Below are positions 24,891-34,071 of a stretch of 42,276 nucleotides of DNA, piece after piece. A model generated the notes under the pieces. The model did not search any database and had not been told where the DNA came from. It saw only the letters and a program-made list of their open reading frames with translations. The DNA comes from a virus. Position 1 is the first letter of the stretch, and every line of letters begins with the position of its first letter. The stretch covers positions 1-42,276 of IMG/VR virus record IMGVR_UViG_3300010885_078519; one strand, given 5' to 3'. A program made the position numbers and the translations under genes.

Positions 24891-25898
24891 ATGGCACAAG
24901 AAGAGGATATTCCACTTAGCGGCAGCGCCAAAAGTAAACCAAAACCTGAAAGAGAAGAAGGCGATCAAGATGTAAGGATGGAAGCCCATAATCCAGATCT
25001 TCAAAACCTACTAGGTGGCGGCAGCAATGAAGAATTTTTACGACAATTAATCGCATTGCCAGAAGATAAGTTAATACCTTGGGAAGAATGTACACTGCCC
25101 AGCAAAGGGATTTATTATAATTGGCCAGATGGCGTCGTGATGGTTAAAGCCATGGGCCAGACGGCCGAAAAAGTGTTGGCTACGCAACGTTTAGCGCAGA
25201 GCGGCCAGTCTATCGATTACCTCTTTAGAGAATGCTGTAAATTTCCGAACGGTTTCGATCCGGCTGATTTATTGCTTGGTGATAGAGTATTTCTTCTCTA
25301 TTTCCTTAGAGGTATCACTCATGGTAATATGTATGAATTTATGATCGGTTGCCCTAGTTGCGATGCTTCATCAACGCATAAATATGACTTGAATGATTTA
25401 GCCAACACGATCGCTTGGGCTGATGCTTCTGTTGGCAGAGAGCCATTTAAGGTAATATTACCATACATGTCTAAAGTAACCAACCGAGAAGTATTCGTCG
25501 GCGTTAGGTTTTTAAGGGCATCCGATGCGAATGAAATTCTTTCGCAAAGAAAATTCAGAAAGCAGGCATATACTAAACCTGGTAATTCAGTTAGATCCGG
25601 AGGTACTCTACCTTCTCAGCGAAATAAACAGAAGATAGACAATAATAATCTTGACGATTCTATAACCGAAAATCTTGAAAAAATGATCACTAGTGTGATG
25701 GGCATCACAGATCAGATCGCAATTCGTTCTTTTGTACAAAAACTTCACTCTACAGACACGTCGACCATACGAGAATGGGTAAGAGAGCATTCACCCGGTA
25801 TAGACACTACCGTTATCATCACTTGTCCACATTGTGATCACGAGTTTAAAGCGGAACTACCGATATCTGAAAGCTTTTTTCGCCCAGTTAAAGCCTGA
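24891..25898 (+). CDS. T4 gp26-like baseplate hub / tail assembly protein
   Basis: 335 aa. The first 45 residues are charged and low-complexity. Then ECTLPSKGIYY (67-77), a middle helix with GQSIDYLFRECC, and LLLGDRVFLLYFLRGITHG match the T4 gp26 family. CPSC (154-157) and CPHC (312-315) could form zinc sites, and the chain ends ELPISESFF. These proteins act in assembling the hub around the tape measure. At 25875-25881 the TTTTTTC run allows a +1 shift into the following frame, which has no good start of its own. Confidence 0.7.
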   Translation: MAQEEDIPLSGSAKSKPKPEREEGDQDVRMEAHNPDLQNLLGGGSNEEFLRQLIALPEDKLIPWEECTLPSKGIYYNWPDGVVMVKAMGQTAEKVLATQRLAQSGQSIDYLFRECCKFPNGFDPADLLLGDRVFLLYFLRGITHGNMYEFMIGCPSCDASSTHKYDLNDLANTIAWADASVGREPFKVILPYMSKVTNREVFVGVRFLRASDANEILSQRKFRKQAYTKPGNSVRSGGTLPSQRNKQKIDNNNLDDSITENLEKMITSVMGITDQIAIRSFVQKLHSTDTSTIREWVREHSPGIDTTVIITCPHCDHEFKAELPISESFFRPVKA

Positions 25899-26133
25899 GG
25901 AATACGATAAACAATATAGCAACTTGATGGAGCAGCAGTTTATTCTTAAGAGATATGGGAAGCTAACGCTGTTCGAGCAGGCTGCTATGTCTTCTGAAGA
26001 TAGACATTGGTGGCTTAAAAGAATACAAGAAGAAAACGAAAAGCAAGCTGAAGCAGAGAAGAAGTCTTCTTCTGGCGCTTCTCGGCCTAGTATGCCATCT
26101 ATGCCTTCAATGCCAAGTATGCCAAGGCGTTAA
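25834..26133 (+). CDS. Second frame after the gp26-like gene, probably made by +1 frameshift
   Basis: This frame has only a GTG at 25834 without a ribosome site; the first ATG, at 25928, also lacks one. From 25882 it reads AQLKPEEYDKQYSNLMEQQF..., then FEQAAMSSEDRHWWLKRIQEENEKQAEAEK and a tail of four SMP repeats (26089-26124). Joined at TTT-TTC it would extend the gp26-like protein by 83 residues to about 413. Tail assembly chaperones of many phages are made as frameshift pairs, which is the model for this call. Reinitiation is the alternative. Confidence 0.6.
   Translation: MITSLKRNYRYLKAFFAQLKPEEYDKQYSNLMEQQFILKRYGKLTLFEQAAMSSEDRHWWLKRIQEENEKQAEAEKKSSSGASRPSMPSMPSMPSMPRR
25875..25881 (+). 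other. Candidate +1 frameshift site TTTTTTC
   Basis: Zero-frame codons are TTT TTT CGC. A Phe tRNA on the second TTT can move one base forward onto TTC, after which translation continues GCC CAG TTA in the downstream frame and avoids the TGA at 25896-25898. A six-T run could also be an indel artefact. Confidence 0.4.
26089..26124 (+). repeat. Four in-frame SMP tripeptide repeats
   Basis: Four 9-base units encode SMP-SMP-SMP-SMP at the C-terminus of the frame downstream of the gp26-like gene. Third positions vary (AGT, TCT, TCA and AGT for Ser), so the repeat is kept at protein level. Confidence 0.7.
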
Positions 26134-26150
26134 TCTATCAAATATATGAT

Positions 26151-26939
26151 ATGAGCTGCTCATCACTATCAACTGCGTTTCCTAGAATAGCCGGAAGGCT
26201 TGGCCAATACTTAGACCTGAATGTTCAGTTCTATAACTCCGGTCAGCCTACTGAGCCATATCAGATTTCTAAAATAGAAATCTATAAATCAGAGGTATTA
26301 ACTTCTAATCTAGCAGCAACAATAGATATTAGCCCAAGAGATTCGACCGAATATCCAGCTCCATTATGTGTTTCTACCGATGTTGTTGGAGAATACCATT
26401 ATCCATTTTTGGTACCGGCAGATTTTATCGCACCAGATGTTTATTTCGATGTATGGTATTATACTCCAATAGGAGAATCTGTCACAGCTGGCACAGATCC
26501 GATGCCATTATCGAACCTGAGCTGCTGCCATAGATTCTGGGTATTCCCTGACGCATGGTACTGCAATGATAAGTTACAGACGATAAGATTTGGATTTGAA
26601 CCCATAGACCAACAGTTCTATCAGCCAGAACTGCGTACTTTAGAAGTCGGATTGATGCCTCTGCCGTTATATGATTATAACTTTAATCTTGTAAATCCCT
26701 TAATGCCGTTTTTGAGTCCGACAATAACAATTCAGACTCAATTTTGTGAAACTCTGGTAGACAAAGCGGCTTGCCGGATAGGTTTAAGACAGGGAAGCTA
26801 TCGCTCTAACCCTTATGTCGTCCAGTATGACGTGAACACTGCTGACTTTCTAAAAGGCACATATCAGTACCAAATCACTTTAAATCTTCCCGATGGCTCC
26901 TCTAGAGTGAGCAGAAAATTCATCCTAGTGATAAATTAG
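26151..26939 (+). CDS. Hypothetical beta-rich tail protein, 262 aa
   Basis: No known family. The sequence is almost wholly beta-strand-like, with several cysteines (CCHRFWVFPDAWYC around 124-137) and aromatic residues, as in small virion or baseplate proteins. It lacks a Shine-Dalgarno; AAATATATGAT precedes the ATG, nearly identical to the bases before the C39-like gene. The neighbours are the gp26-like pair and a primase. Confidence 0.6.
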   Translation: MSCSSLSTAFPRIAGRLGQYLDLNVQFYNSGQPTEPYQISKIEIYKSEVLTSNLAATIDISPRDSTEYPAPLCVSTDVVGEYHYPFLVPADFIAPDVYFDVWYYTPIGESVTAGTDPMPLSNLSCCHRFWVFPDAWYCNDKLQTIRFGFEPIDQQFYQPELRTLEVGLMPLPLYDYNFNLVNPLMPFLSPTITIQTQFCETLVDKAACRIGLRQGSYRSNPYVVQYDVNTADFLKGTYQYQITLNLPDGSSRVSRKFILVIN

Positions 26940-26959
26940 TATTATTTATCGGGGTGAAT

Positions 26960-28003
26960 ATGAAAAAATGGGACCTTCCAGCTGAAAAGATTATAGAATA
27001 TATTAAAAAGAATCACGTCTATAAGGTAAGACGTGAAGGCGAAGAATATATAATATGCAATCCTCTGAACGATGATATCGGATTTCATTTTAACATAAAT
27101 CCGAAAAAAGGTATATGTCATGACTGGCGTGGAGATGAAACTTGGGCAGGCCAAGCTAATCCTAAAAGCGGTAAACGAAACGTTTCTTTTTTGAATTTTA
27201 TAAGACTTGTAAGACATTGCAGTTTTGAAGAAGCATATCGGCTGATTGCTGGGATTAGGCCCGGCTTATCAGTTGTAGAACCTTCTGGTCCTGAAATAAT
27301 AGAAGACCAGATTCAATTACCAACCGGTTCATCGATTATAAATGAGCACGGCTCTACATTAATGACATCTATCTTGATGTGGCTGATTAGAAGAGGGTAT
27401 AACCAAGAAGATGTCGAGCATCAAGCATTGCACCACTGCGGCAACGACGTGCTTTGGCCTTACTTCGAATTTGGCGAAATGGTATATTGGCAATCACGTT
27501 CCTTTATAAATAAAACATTTCGCTTCCCAGACCGCAATATTTATAAAGAAGGAAAAGTGGTCGGCGTTAATAATGTTTCAAAGGGTGATTTTCTTTTTGG
27601 TTTTGATGATGTGGCTCATAATGGTCGATGCTTTATCACTGAATCAATTTTTGATAAAAATAGTATCGGCCTTGGCGCTATTGCTAGCGGCGGGGCAGCA
27701 TTGACTGATAATCAATGCAAAAAGCTAAGGTTAACAGGGTCCAAGGAAGTAGTCTTGACGCCTGATAATGACAAGGCTGGCTTGCAAAGCATAATTCAGA
27801 ATTATAATAAAATAAGACCATATGTGAATGATATATATTATGTGGTGCCGCCCAAGAATAGTAATGGAAAAAATATTAAGGACTGGAACGAGTTAATTAC
27901 AGAGGCCGGTCTAGGGCGGGAAGACATTATAAAATATATTGACAATAATTTAGTGAAAATCGATGAAAACGCATTGATTAGACTAAAGATAAAGGCTCGA
28001 TAA
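26960..28003 (+). CDS. DnaG-type DNA primase (TOPRIM)
   Basis: 347 aa from the ATG at 26960, with GGGGTGA before it; a GTG at 26954 is the alternative. A reduced N-terminal zinc-type domain is suggested by YIICNP (C33) and GICHDW (C53). The TOPRIM core has ITES with E228, SGGAALTDNQ, and TPDNDKAG with D269 and D271, followed by KDWNEL. These are the metal-binding residues of DnaG/gp61 primases. It would make RNA primers for lagging-strand synthesis. Its place between tail genes is unusual. Confidence 0.8.
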   Translation: MKKWDLPAEKIIEYIKKNHVYKVRREGEEYIICNPLNDDIGFHFNINPKKGICHDWRGDETWAGQANPKSGKRNVSFLNFIRLVRHCSFEEAYRLIAGIRPGLSVVEPSGPEIIEDQIQLPTGSSIINEHGSTLMTSILMWLIRRGYNQEDVEHQALHHCGNDVLWPYFEFGEMVYWQSRSFINKTFRFPDRNIYKEGKVVGVNNVSKGDFLFGFDDVAHNGRCFITESIFDKNSIGLGAIASGGAALTDNQCKKLRLTGSKEVVLTPDNDKAGLQSIIQNYNKIRPYVNDIYYVVPPKNSNGKNIKDWNELITEAGLGREDIIKYIDNNLVKIDENALIRLKIKAR

Positions 28004-29346
28004 TGGCATTTACACCGAAGATGACCGGTATTATAGTCCTCGATTTGACTATACCACCTTATGTAAATGAAAATATAGGTCCTGGAGTTACAGAAATATT
28101 TTTTTCCGGCGCATATAATGGTGGTCTGCAATTACGATTTTCTATGTATGATACCAATCTAGAGCGTTGGGACGCTTTTTATAAAAATGTTTGGTATCCA
28201 AAAAAGCTAAAAGAAGAGATTAAAGTCCATTTTAAAATAGCATATGCAAAGGGTGTTTATCCCGAAACTTCGACTAGGAAGATTCAATTATTATTGACTA
28301 AAGCTAATGTTAGAGCGCGAGGTGGTTTTGGCGGCATTATCATTGATTTTGAAGCGATAACCACTGCTGATTATCAACTAGCTTATGCTGGCGCAAGTGG
28401 GAAAGCTTATAAGGGAAAGATATCAAAAGCAATAGAAAAAGTAATTGCAGAAAATACTTCAATACCATACAAAGTAACACCGACGCTTGATAACGATGAA
28501 AATTATTGGTATATGATGCGACAGCGCCCGACCCGATTCATCAGGCAGTTGATGGAGATGGGCACGATGTTTACAAAGTCCAAGACTCAGATGGTATATG
28601 GGGTTAAAGAATACGCGCCTGTTGAAGGCATACCACCTCTAATCAATATCTGTCCTCAAGGCGAATTTAAGCCAAAGCCTTTAGGAATTTATAAGAACGC
28701 TGATATCTTTGAGATATATGCTATTGGTAACGAAGATTTTATAGCGATGATTAATAAGTTAGCAAGTAGTGGCATAAGTACTACTACTGGAGAATACATA
28801 GACATAAAGAGTGATCCTAAGGAATTATATTGTATTGTCAAAGACATTAATACTTCATCCAAAATAACTGCCGGCTATCCCACCCCGCATGGGCCAATCA
28901 AGCAAAATGATGCGGTTGGATTTCTGAAGGGTACTTCAGCCAGCAGAACACCACCAGAACTTTATAACGATGGTTCGACTGGTTTTATGTATAGGGATTA
29001 TATAAGAAATAGAGCTACAAATCTTTACTTGAACGGTGCATATAATTTAATACACGCCAGATTTGATTTTCCCGGAGCAGGATTGATAGATAATACTATC
29101 GGCCTTGGCACTGATACCGTTTACATAGAATACGTGAGGCCAGCAAATTCTGCTGGCGTAGTACCAGCAGACCTTGTCTTAGATCAATCAGACGGTCCAG
29201 ATCAATTCCACAATTGGACTGGTAATTGGACACTAATGGGTTTTGAGCACCGTTGGAATATCGACACCAAAGAGTGGAGAACTATCTTTGATGTCTGTCG
29301 ATTCACCACAGACACGGCTTCAGTTAGATTCTCAGCTAAAGAATAA
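28003..29346 (+). CDS. Baseplate central hub protein (gp27/gpD-like)
   Basis: 447 aa, beginning at the stop of the primase gene. The C-terminal segment LMGFEHRWNIDTKEWRTIFDV fits the hub family, where a G-x-x-H-x-W strand precedes the final T-x-x-x-x strand. The N-terminal part is beta-rich with a GGFGGIIIDFEA strand. The hub links the tube to the spike and lies immediately upstream of the tape measure gene. No enzymatic motif is visible. Assignment to the exact family member is uncertain. Confidence 0.6.
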   Translation: MAFTPKMTGIIVLDLTIPPYVNENIGPGVTEIFFSGAYNGGLQLRFSMYDTNLERWDAFYKNVWYPKKLKEEIKVHFKIAYAKGVYPETSTRKIQLLLTKANVRARGGFGGIIIDFEAITTADYQLAYAGASGKAYKGKISKAIEKVIAENTSIPYKVTPTLDNDENYWYMMRQRPTRFIRQLMEMGTMFTKSKTQMVYGVKEYAPVEGIPPLINICPQGEFKPKPLGIYKNADIFEIYAIGNEDFIAMINKLASSGISTTTGEYIDIKSDPKELYCIVKDINTSSKITAGYPTPHGPIKQNDAVGFLKGTSASRTPPELYNDGSTGFMYRDYIRNRATNLYLNGAYNLIHARFDFPGAGLIDNTIGLGTDTVYIEYVRPANSAGVVPADLVLDQSDGPDQFHNWTGNWTLMGFEHRWNIDTKEWRTIFDVCRFTTDTASVRFSAKE

Positions 29347-29361
29347 TATTCCCCATCGAAT

Positions 29362-29370
29362 ATATAATAC
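29362..29370 (+). promoter_or_regulatory. ATATAATAC promoter-like motif before the tape measure gene
   Basis: It lies in the 45-base spacer between the hub and tape measure genes, 21 bases before the ATG, with CGGAGG between. The octamer ATATAATA is identical to the one at 24847-24854. A -10-type element for a late sigma factor is inferred. Confidence 0.4.
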
Positions 29371-29391
29371 ATCCGACCGGAGGCGTTATTA

Positions 29392-32300
29392 ATGGCTGTA
29401 GATCCAAATGTGCTAGGTTTAAGCATAGAATTACAGATGAATACTGTATTGGCAGAAAAGGCCTTAGGATCATTATCTAATGATGTTCTCCAGCTTTCTG
29501 GTGATATCGACAAAAAGCTGAATGCGGCCTTAAATAGCACCAAATCAGTATTTGATGCGATCAGTAGCAGTAGTGCCGTTATAAAATCTGATTTTAAAGA
29601 CATATTCACTAGTGCTCAGTCTTTCGCTGATGCTGTGGCGACCACTGCCGATAGTAATAAGGGGCTATCAGATACTTTTGATACCATCAATACTGCATAT
29701 AATGATATATCATCTAACATTGGCGAGATCAATTCATTAACTGAAACGATGAAGTCGTCATTAGGAAGTGCGCTTTTATCTTCTACAAAATTGTCAGAGG
29801 ATTTCGGTAATATCGAATCAAAATCCCAAAACCTAGGTAAAAATGTAGCTCTATTGTCTGATGCGTTGAATACGTCTATCGTCGGAAGTAAAGTTTTAGC
29901 TGACATAAATATAGCTTTCGATACTTTTATAAAAAATATTGATTCTATAAAAGAAAAATCAGATAAGATGTATACAGGGTTCGATGAATATTATATTAAA
30001 TTCGATAAGTATAACAAAGAATTTAAACTGTATGAAGAAGCTGTAACAAAGATCGAACTTGCTACTAAGACTTCTGCGGATTCTTTTAAGCTCATATCCA
30101 TAGCAATGGCGGCTATACAGAGACAATCTTTAAATATAAGAAATTCTACAAGCGCAACCGGACAGTATACTGAGGCTGAGTTGGGTCTCTTAGAAGACCA
30201 CTTAAAGATCGTAAATCAAATTACTACTGCTATAGATACAAAGAATGAATCACATGCTGCAGAAGCTGCTGCGGTTGAATCTGAGGGCGAGCTTGTAAAA
30301 CAGTTAAGAAGACAAGTAAAAGAACTTAACAAAGAGATCGAAGAGAACAAAACATCGACACAGATGTTAGCATACATCTGGGGGAAAGTAGTAAGCGAAG
30401 CCAAAAAGATAGATGGTATAGCAGACAATTTTAGAGAATCGACTTATCGTTCAGTGGGTTCGATGTATGAATTAGCAAATATATCAGCGCAAGTATCTTT
30501 ATCGAGCGGTATAGCTGCAGAAGAGTCTGCAAAGATGGTCAAAGAGCTTATAAATGTAAAGACTGGAAAGAAGGATTTAGTAGAGTTGGCTACCACCATG
30601 GTTCAGCTGGAAAAGATGACGGGTTTATCGGGTAAGTCTTTGGCTGGTGCTTCAAGAACATTAAAAAACATGGGTTATAATGTAAAAGAGACCAAGGAAA
30701 CAATGCTCGGACTTGCAGATTCGATGGCTAAGTTTGGCCTTGAAGGGCAAGACGTCCAAGTCATCGTCGATCTGATGCAGCAGAGATTTCTTCTGCTAGG
30801 CGATAAATTGAGTAAAGATGTTACAAACGCTGTTAATAAAACCACAGCTGCACAATTAGCTATGGCCAAATCTTTAGGCGTTAGCACTGACGCTGTAAAA
30901 AAGATGAATAGTACGACTTTTGAAGACCTTATAACGCTAGAAGCTTTATCTGGAATCGCTATCAGGACGCCTGAAGATATAGGCAAAGCGCATATATCGA
31001 TGGCAACGAAAGTAGCGAGCGCATTTAACAGTATTGGCGATGATTTGCAGGCCAATTCTATTCTTATGGCACAGTATAAGAGCCAAGGTTTTTCAGAAGA
31101 ACAAATAGCTATCTATAAGAAAATGGCCGACGAAATGAAGAAAGGAGGTATTGACCCGAATTCAATCGAAGCTGTAAAATTATTAAATAAAAGGATGGAA
31201 GATTCCAAATCGGTTGGCGACAAATTCAGTGCCTCTATGGGAACCTTGTCTAGTCAATTAAGCATACTAGCTAGTCGAGGCGGTGCATTGGTTATAATGT
31301 TTATAAAACCATTTTTCGAGTTCATAACTTGGTTAGTAGAGTGGCTTAATTATGCTATAGATAAAATTATAGAATTTGGAGGATGGATTGCTAAATGGTC
31401 TGATTATTTCGGAAGTGTTATACCTGGCTGGAATCTGCTTGTCTCGGGATTGCAGTGGGGCGCTTATATAATAAGCGTATTAGTAGTAGGCCTTATAATT
31501 TTAGGTGCTACTTTACTGGCTTTAATAGGCCCTATCGTTTCTATAGTCATCTGGCTATGGCAGGCCTTTACTGTAACTAACTTCTTTACCAATGCTGTGT
31601 CTGCGGCTGTCACTAGATTGACGACTGCTATTCAGAGCATGGTTGGTTCGATGGGTTCTATCTTGTCATCTTTGGCCACTAGCGTCGGCCAAGCCTTCAA
31701 TACTTTTATGGGGTATGTTTCAAGCGGCATTGATAAATTGGCTAGTGTCGCTAGAACAACAGCCGTTCCGATTCTTATCTTATCCGTCGCTTTGCTCATA
31801 ACAGCTGGAGCTATGTGGGTAATGGCTCAAGCTTTAGTCGTTGTTGCAAGTGTAGATTATGGCAAGATCGTGGCTGGTGGTTTATTCTTTGCTTTAATGT
31901 TAGGTGTTTTGGGGGCTGTCCTTTATTTTGTGATTCCGGCATTAACTGTGGGCGCCCCTGTGCTGCTTGCTTTCGCTGCGGTAGTTCTTGCTTTTGGTGT
32001 CGCTGCTTTATTGGCAGCTGTTGGGATTTACATTATGGCACAAGCGTTTTTGCTGGTGGCTTCTGTGTTGACACCGACTTTAGCTCTTAGTGTTGCTCTT
32101 TTAGCAGTTTCCTTGTATCTTTTGGCTACGGCGATGGTAGTATTTATACCAGCCGCCATCCCGTTTGGGGTGGCGATCGTCGCTCTATCAGCAGCGTTTT
32201 TCGTGTTTGCCGTGGCTTGCGTAGTATTAGCTGCGGCCACGATTTTATTGGCCTACGGGCTTTCAATGATAGCTTCGGCGATGCAACCAGGCCTCGCCGC

Positions 32301-34071
32301 TCAGATGCAGGAATTTGGCGTTGGACTAGCTGCTTTTGCTTGGGAGATCGGGTTTACAGGTGCTTTAAGATTAGCAGCAATAGGCGTTGCTTTGCTGCCG
32401 CTGGCGTTGGGAGTAATGATAATCGGCGCTGCTTTTGCTCTAGGCGGCGCCAACATGGGTGATAACTTCAAAGCGCTAGCAGCAGGCATAAGTTCATTGT
32501 CTACAATCGACCCTAAAGCGATTAGTATTTTAAGTCTCTTGGCCGGCCCTCTAGTCATGTTCTCTATGGGTGTTGCAGCTATTTCGCAGGCTCTTAGTGG
32601 TGCGGGGGCTGATTTTGCGACTAATTTTACAAGCGTTGCTACTGGAATATCAGCTTTACTTAAAGCTATGGGTGCGATCGATCCAGCTTCGATCGACTTG
32701 TTATCAACGATTTCCATTCCGCTTCAAGAATTTGGCGCTGGGGTAGCAGGTTTGGTGGCATCTATGGCTGGAATAGATCCGGCAGCTTTGGCTGTTTTTG
32801 CAGCGACAGCTACCACTATAGCTGCTGGCGTTAATGCACTGGCAAGTATCGATACAGCTAAGGTAGTTGAGCTTGGCGAAATAGCTGATCCATTAGATGC
32901 GTTCTCGCAGGCAATACAATCGCTTAGTGATACTTTTTTGAGTTTAGATTTAACCTTCTTGGATACAGCAAAAGCTGCTGTTATAGGTTTAAAAGAAGTT
33001 GCCGAGATTTTAGCTACGGCTTCGCAGCCGCTTGTAACTGGCGCTTTCGGTTTGCTTATTGGTGCTATGATTCTAAACTATGCTGTGATGGTGGTCACTG
33101 CTGGAATAGATGCATTATCGGCTGCTACTACTGCTTTAGCCAGTATCTCTCCCATTTTGCTTCAAGCTTCTGGCGAGATTCTTTCATCTGGTATGAATTT
33201 ATGGTATGGTGCTAATGCTTTACTACGTGGTGCTTATCTTCTTCTTGGCACAGCGCCTATCTTAATCTTCGCTTCTGCTCTGATCGCTGCATCCACAGGC
33301 GTTCTTCTTGCCGCATCATTTGTATTGGTCATATTCTCGACCGCTCTAATGTTTGCTGGGACAGCTGCTTTGATTGGGGCTACAGCCCTTTTGGCTGCAT
33401 CTAGCATGTTGTTAAATTCCGCTGTTCTATTGCTTATAACTGGTCCTTTATTGCTGGCTGCGATTTTGCAGCTATGGGTTACGGTGCCAATCATAACTTG
33501 GATAGCATATGGGATGCTGGCTGCCGGCGCGATATTATTTTCAGGCGCTATGAGCATTTATTTCGCTTCTATGTTTTTAGGTGTTGCTGTTAACAAGATA
33601 GCAGAATACGCTAATACTTTAAATGATTTTGCAGATCCGTTAGATAGACTTTCAGCATCGTTTAGTAGTTTGGCAGCTTCGATGATGCTAATAAAAGATG
33701 CAGTGACTGGTCTTTCGGCTTTACCACTTGCCGCCATTATCGAATCGTTTCAGAAGTTTTCGCCGACTGATGAAGCATTAGAAAAGGTTAAAAGCCTATC
33801 TCTTGCTTTAGAAAAGATCGGCATGGAATATTCTAAGGCTATTAGCGATGAGACCAAGATAGCTTCCGAATTGACTTCTGGAAAACCAACGACTTTAACT
33901 AATCCTGCTGTAAACAACGAGGAAGACCCAGTTATAAAGACTAATGAACTTTTGGGCGAATCAAAAGATACTTTAGATAAAATACTCGAAGCATTAAAAC
34001 CAGCTGACCAAAGAAACGCTACCAATTTCGGTCTTAGTCTCTTCGGTTCACCTAGAGGATTTGAAATATAA
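29392..34071 (+). CDS. Tape measure protein
   Basis: 1559 aa. The N-terminal 600 residues are coiled-coil rich; from about 640 to 1400 there are many long hydrophobic segments (for example WGAYIISVLVVGLIILGATL) separated by Ala/Ser-rich repeats; the end (EKVKSLSLALEKIG...) is helical again. This is the usual tape measure layout. Tape measures set tail length at about 0.15 nm per residue, giving roughly 230 nm. The membrane-like segments may help DNA entry. CGGAGG precedes the start. Several long minus-strand frames inside are shadows. Confidence 0.92.
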   Translation: MAVDPNVLGLSIELQMNTVLAEKALGSLSNDVLQLSGDIDKKLNAALNSTKSVFDAISSSSAVIKSDFKDIFTSAQSFADAVATTADSNKGLSDTFDTINTAYNDISSNIGEINSLTETMKSSLGSALLSSTKLSEDFGNIESKSQNLGKNVALLSDALNTSIVGSKVLADINIAFDTFIKNIDSIKEKSDKMYTGFDEYYIKFDKYNKEFKLYEEAVTKIELATKTSADSFKLISIAMAAIQRQSLNIRNSTSATGQYTEAELGLLEDHLKIVNQITTAIDTKNESHAAEAAAVESEGELVKQLRRQVKELNKEIEENKTSTQMLAYIWGKVVSEAKKIDGIADNFRESTYRSVGSMYELANISAQVSLSSGIAAEESAKMVKELINVKTGKKDLVELATTMVQLEKMTGLSGKSLAGASRTLKNMGYNVKETKETMLGLADSMAKFGLEGQDVQVIVDLMQQRFLLLGDKLSKDVTNAVNKTTAAQLAMAKSLGVSTDAVKKMNSTTFEDLITLEALSGIAIRTPEDIGKAHISMATKVASAFNSIGDDLQANSILMAQYKSQGFSEEQIAIYKKMADEMKKGGIDPNSIEAVKLLNKRMEDSKSVGDKFSASMGTLSSQLSILASRGGALVIMFIKPFFEFITWLVEWLNYAIDKIIEFGGWIAKWSDYFGSVIPGWNLLVSGLQWGAYIISVLVVGLIILGATLLALIGPIVSIVIWLWQAFTVTNFFTNAVSAAVTRLTTAIQSMVGSMGSILSSLATSVGQAFNTFMGYVSSGIDKLASVARTTAVPILILSVALLITAGAMWVMAQALVVVASVDYGKIVAGGLFFALMLGVLGAVLYFVIPALTVGAPVLLAFAAVVLAFGVAALLAAVGIYIMAQAFLLVASVLTPTLALSVALLAVSLYLLATAMVVFIPAAIPFGVAIVALSAAFFVFAVACVVLAAATILLAYGLSMIASAMQPGLAAQMQEFGVGLAAFAWEIGFTGALRLAAIGVALLPLALGVMIIGAAFALGGANMGDNFKALAAGISSLSTIDPKAISILSLLAGPLVMFSMGVAAISQALSGAGADFATNFTSVATGISALLKAMGAIDPASIDLLSTISIPLQEFGAGVAGLVASMAGIDPAALAVFAATATTIAAGVNALASIDTAKVVELGEIADPLDAFSQAIQSLSDTFLSLDLTFLDTAKAAVIGLKEVAEILATASQPLVTGAFGLLIGAMILNYAVMVVTAGIDALSAATTALASISPILLQASGEILSSGMNLWYGANALLRGAYLLLGTAPILIFASALIAASTGVLLAASFVLVIFSTALMFAGTAALIGATALLAASSMLLNSAVLLLITGPLLLAAILQLWVTVPIITWIAYGMLAAGAILFSGAMSIYFASMFLGVAVNKIAEYANTLNDFADPLDRLSASFSSLAASMMLIKDAVTGLSALPLAAIIESFQKFSPTDEALEKVKSLSLALEKIGMEYSKAISDETKIASELTSGKPTTLTNPAVNNEEDPVIKTNELLGESKDTLDKILEALKPADQRNATNFGLSLFGSPRGFEI

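Noticed and set aside
32301-32717. Minus-strand frames within the tape measure gene
   Set aside because: Ala-rich complement of a low-complexity coding region; shadow frames.
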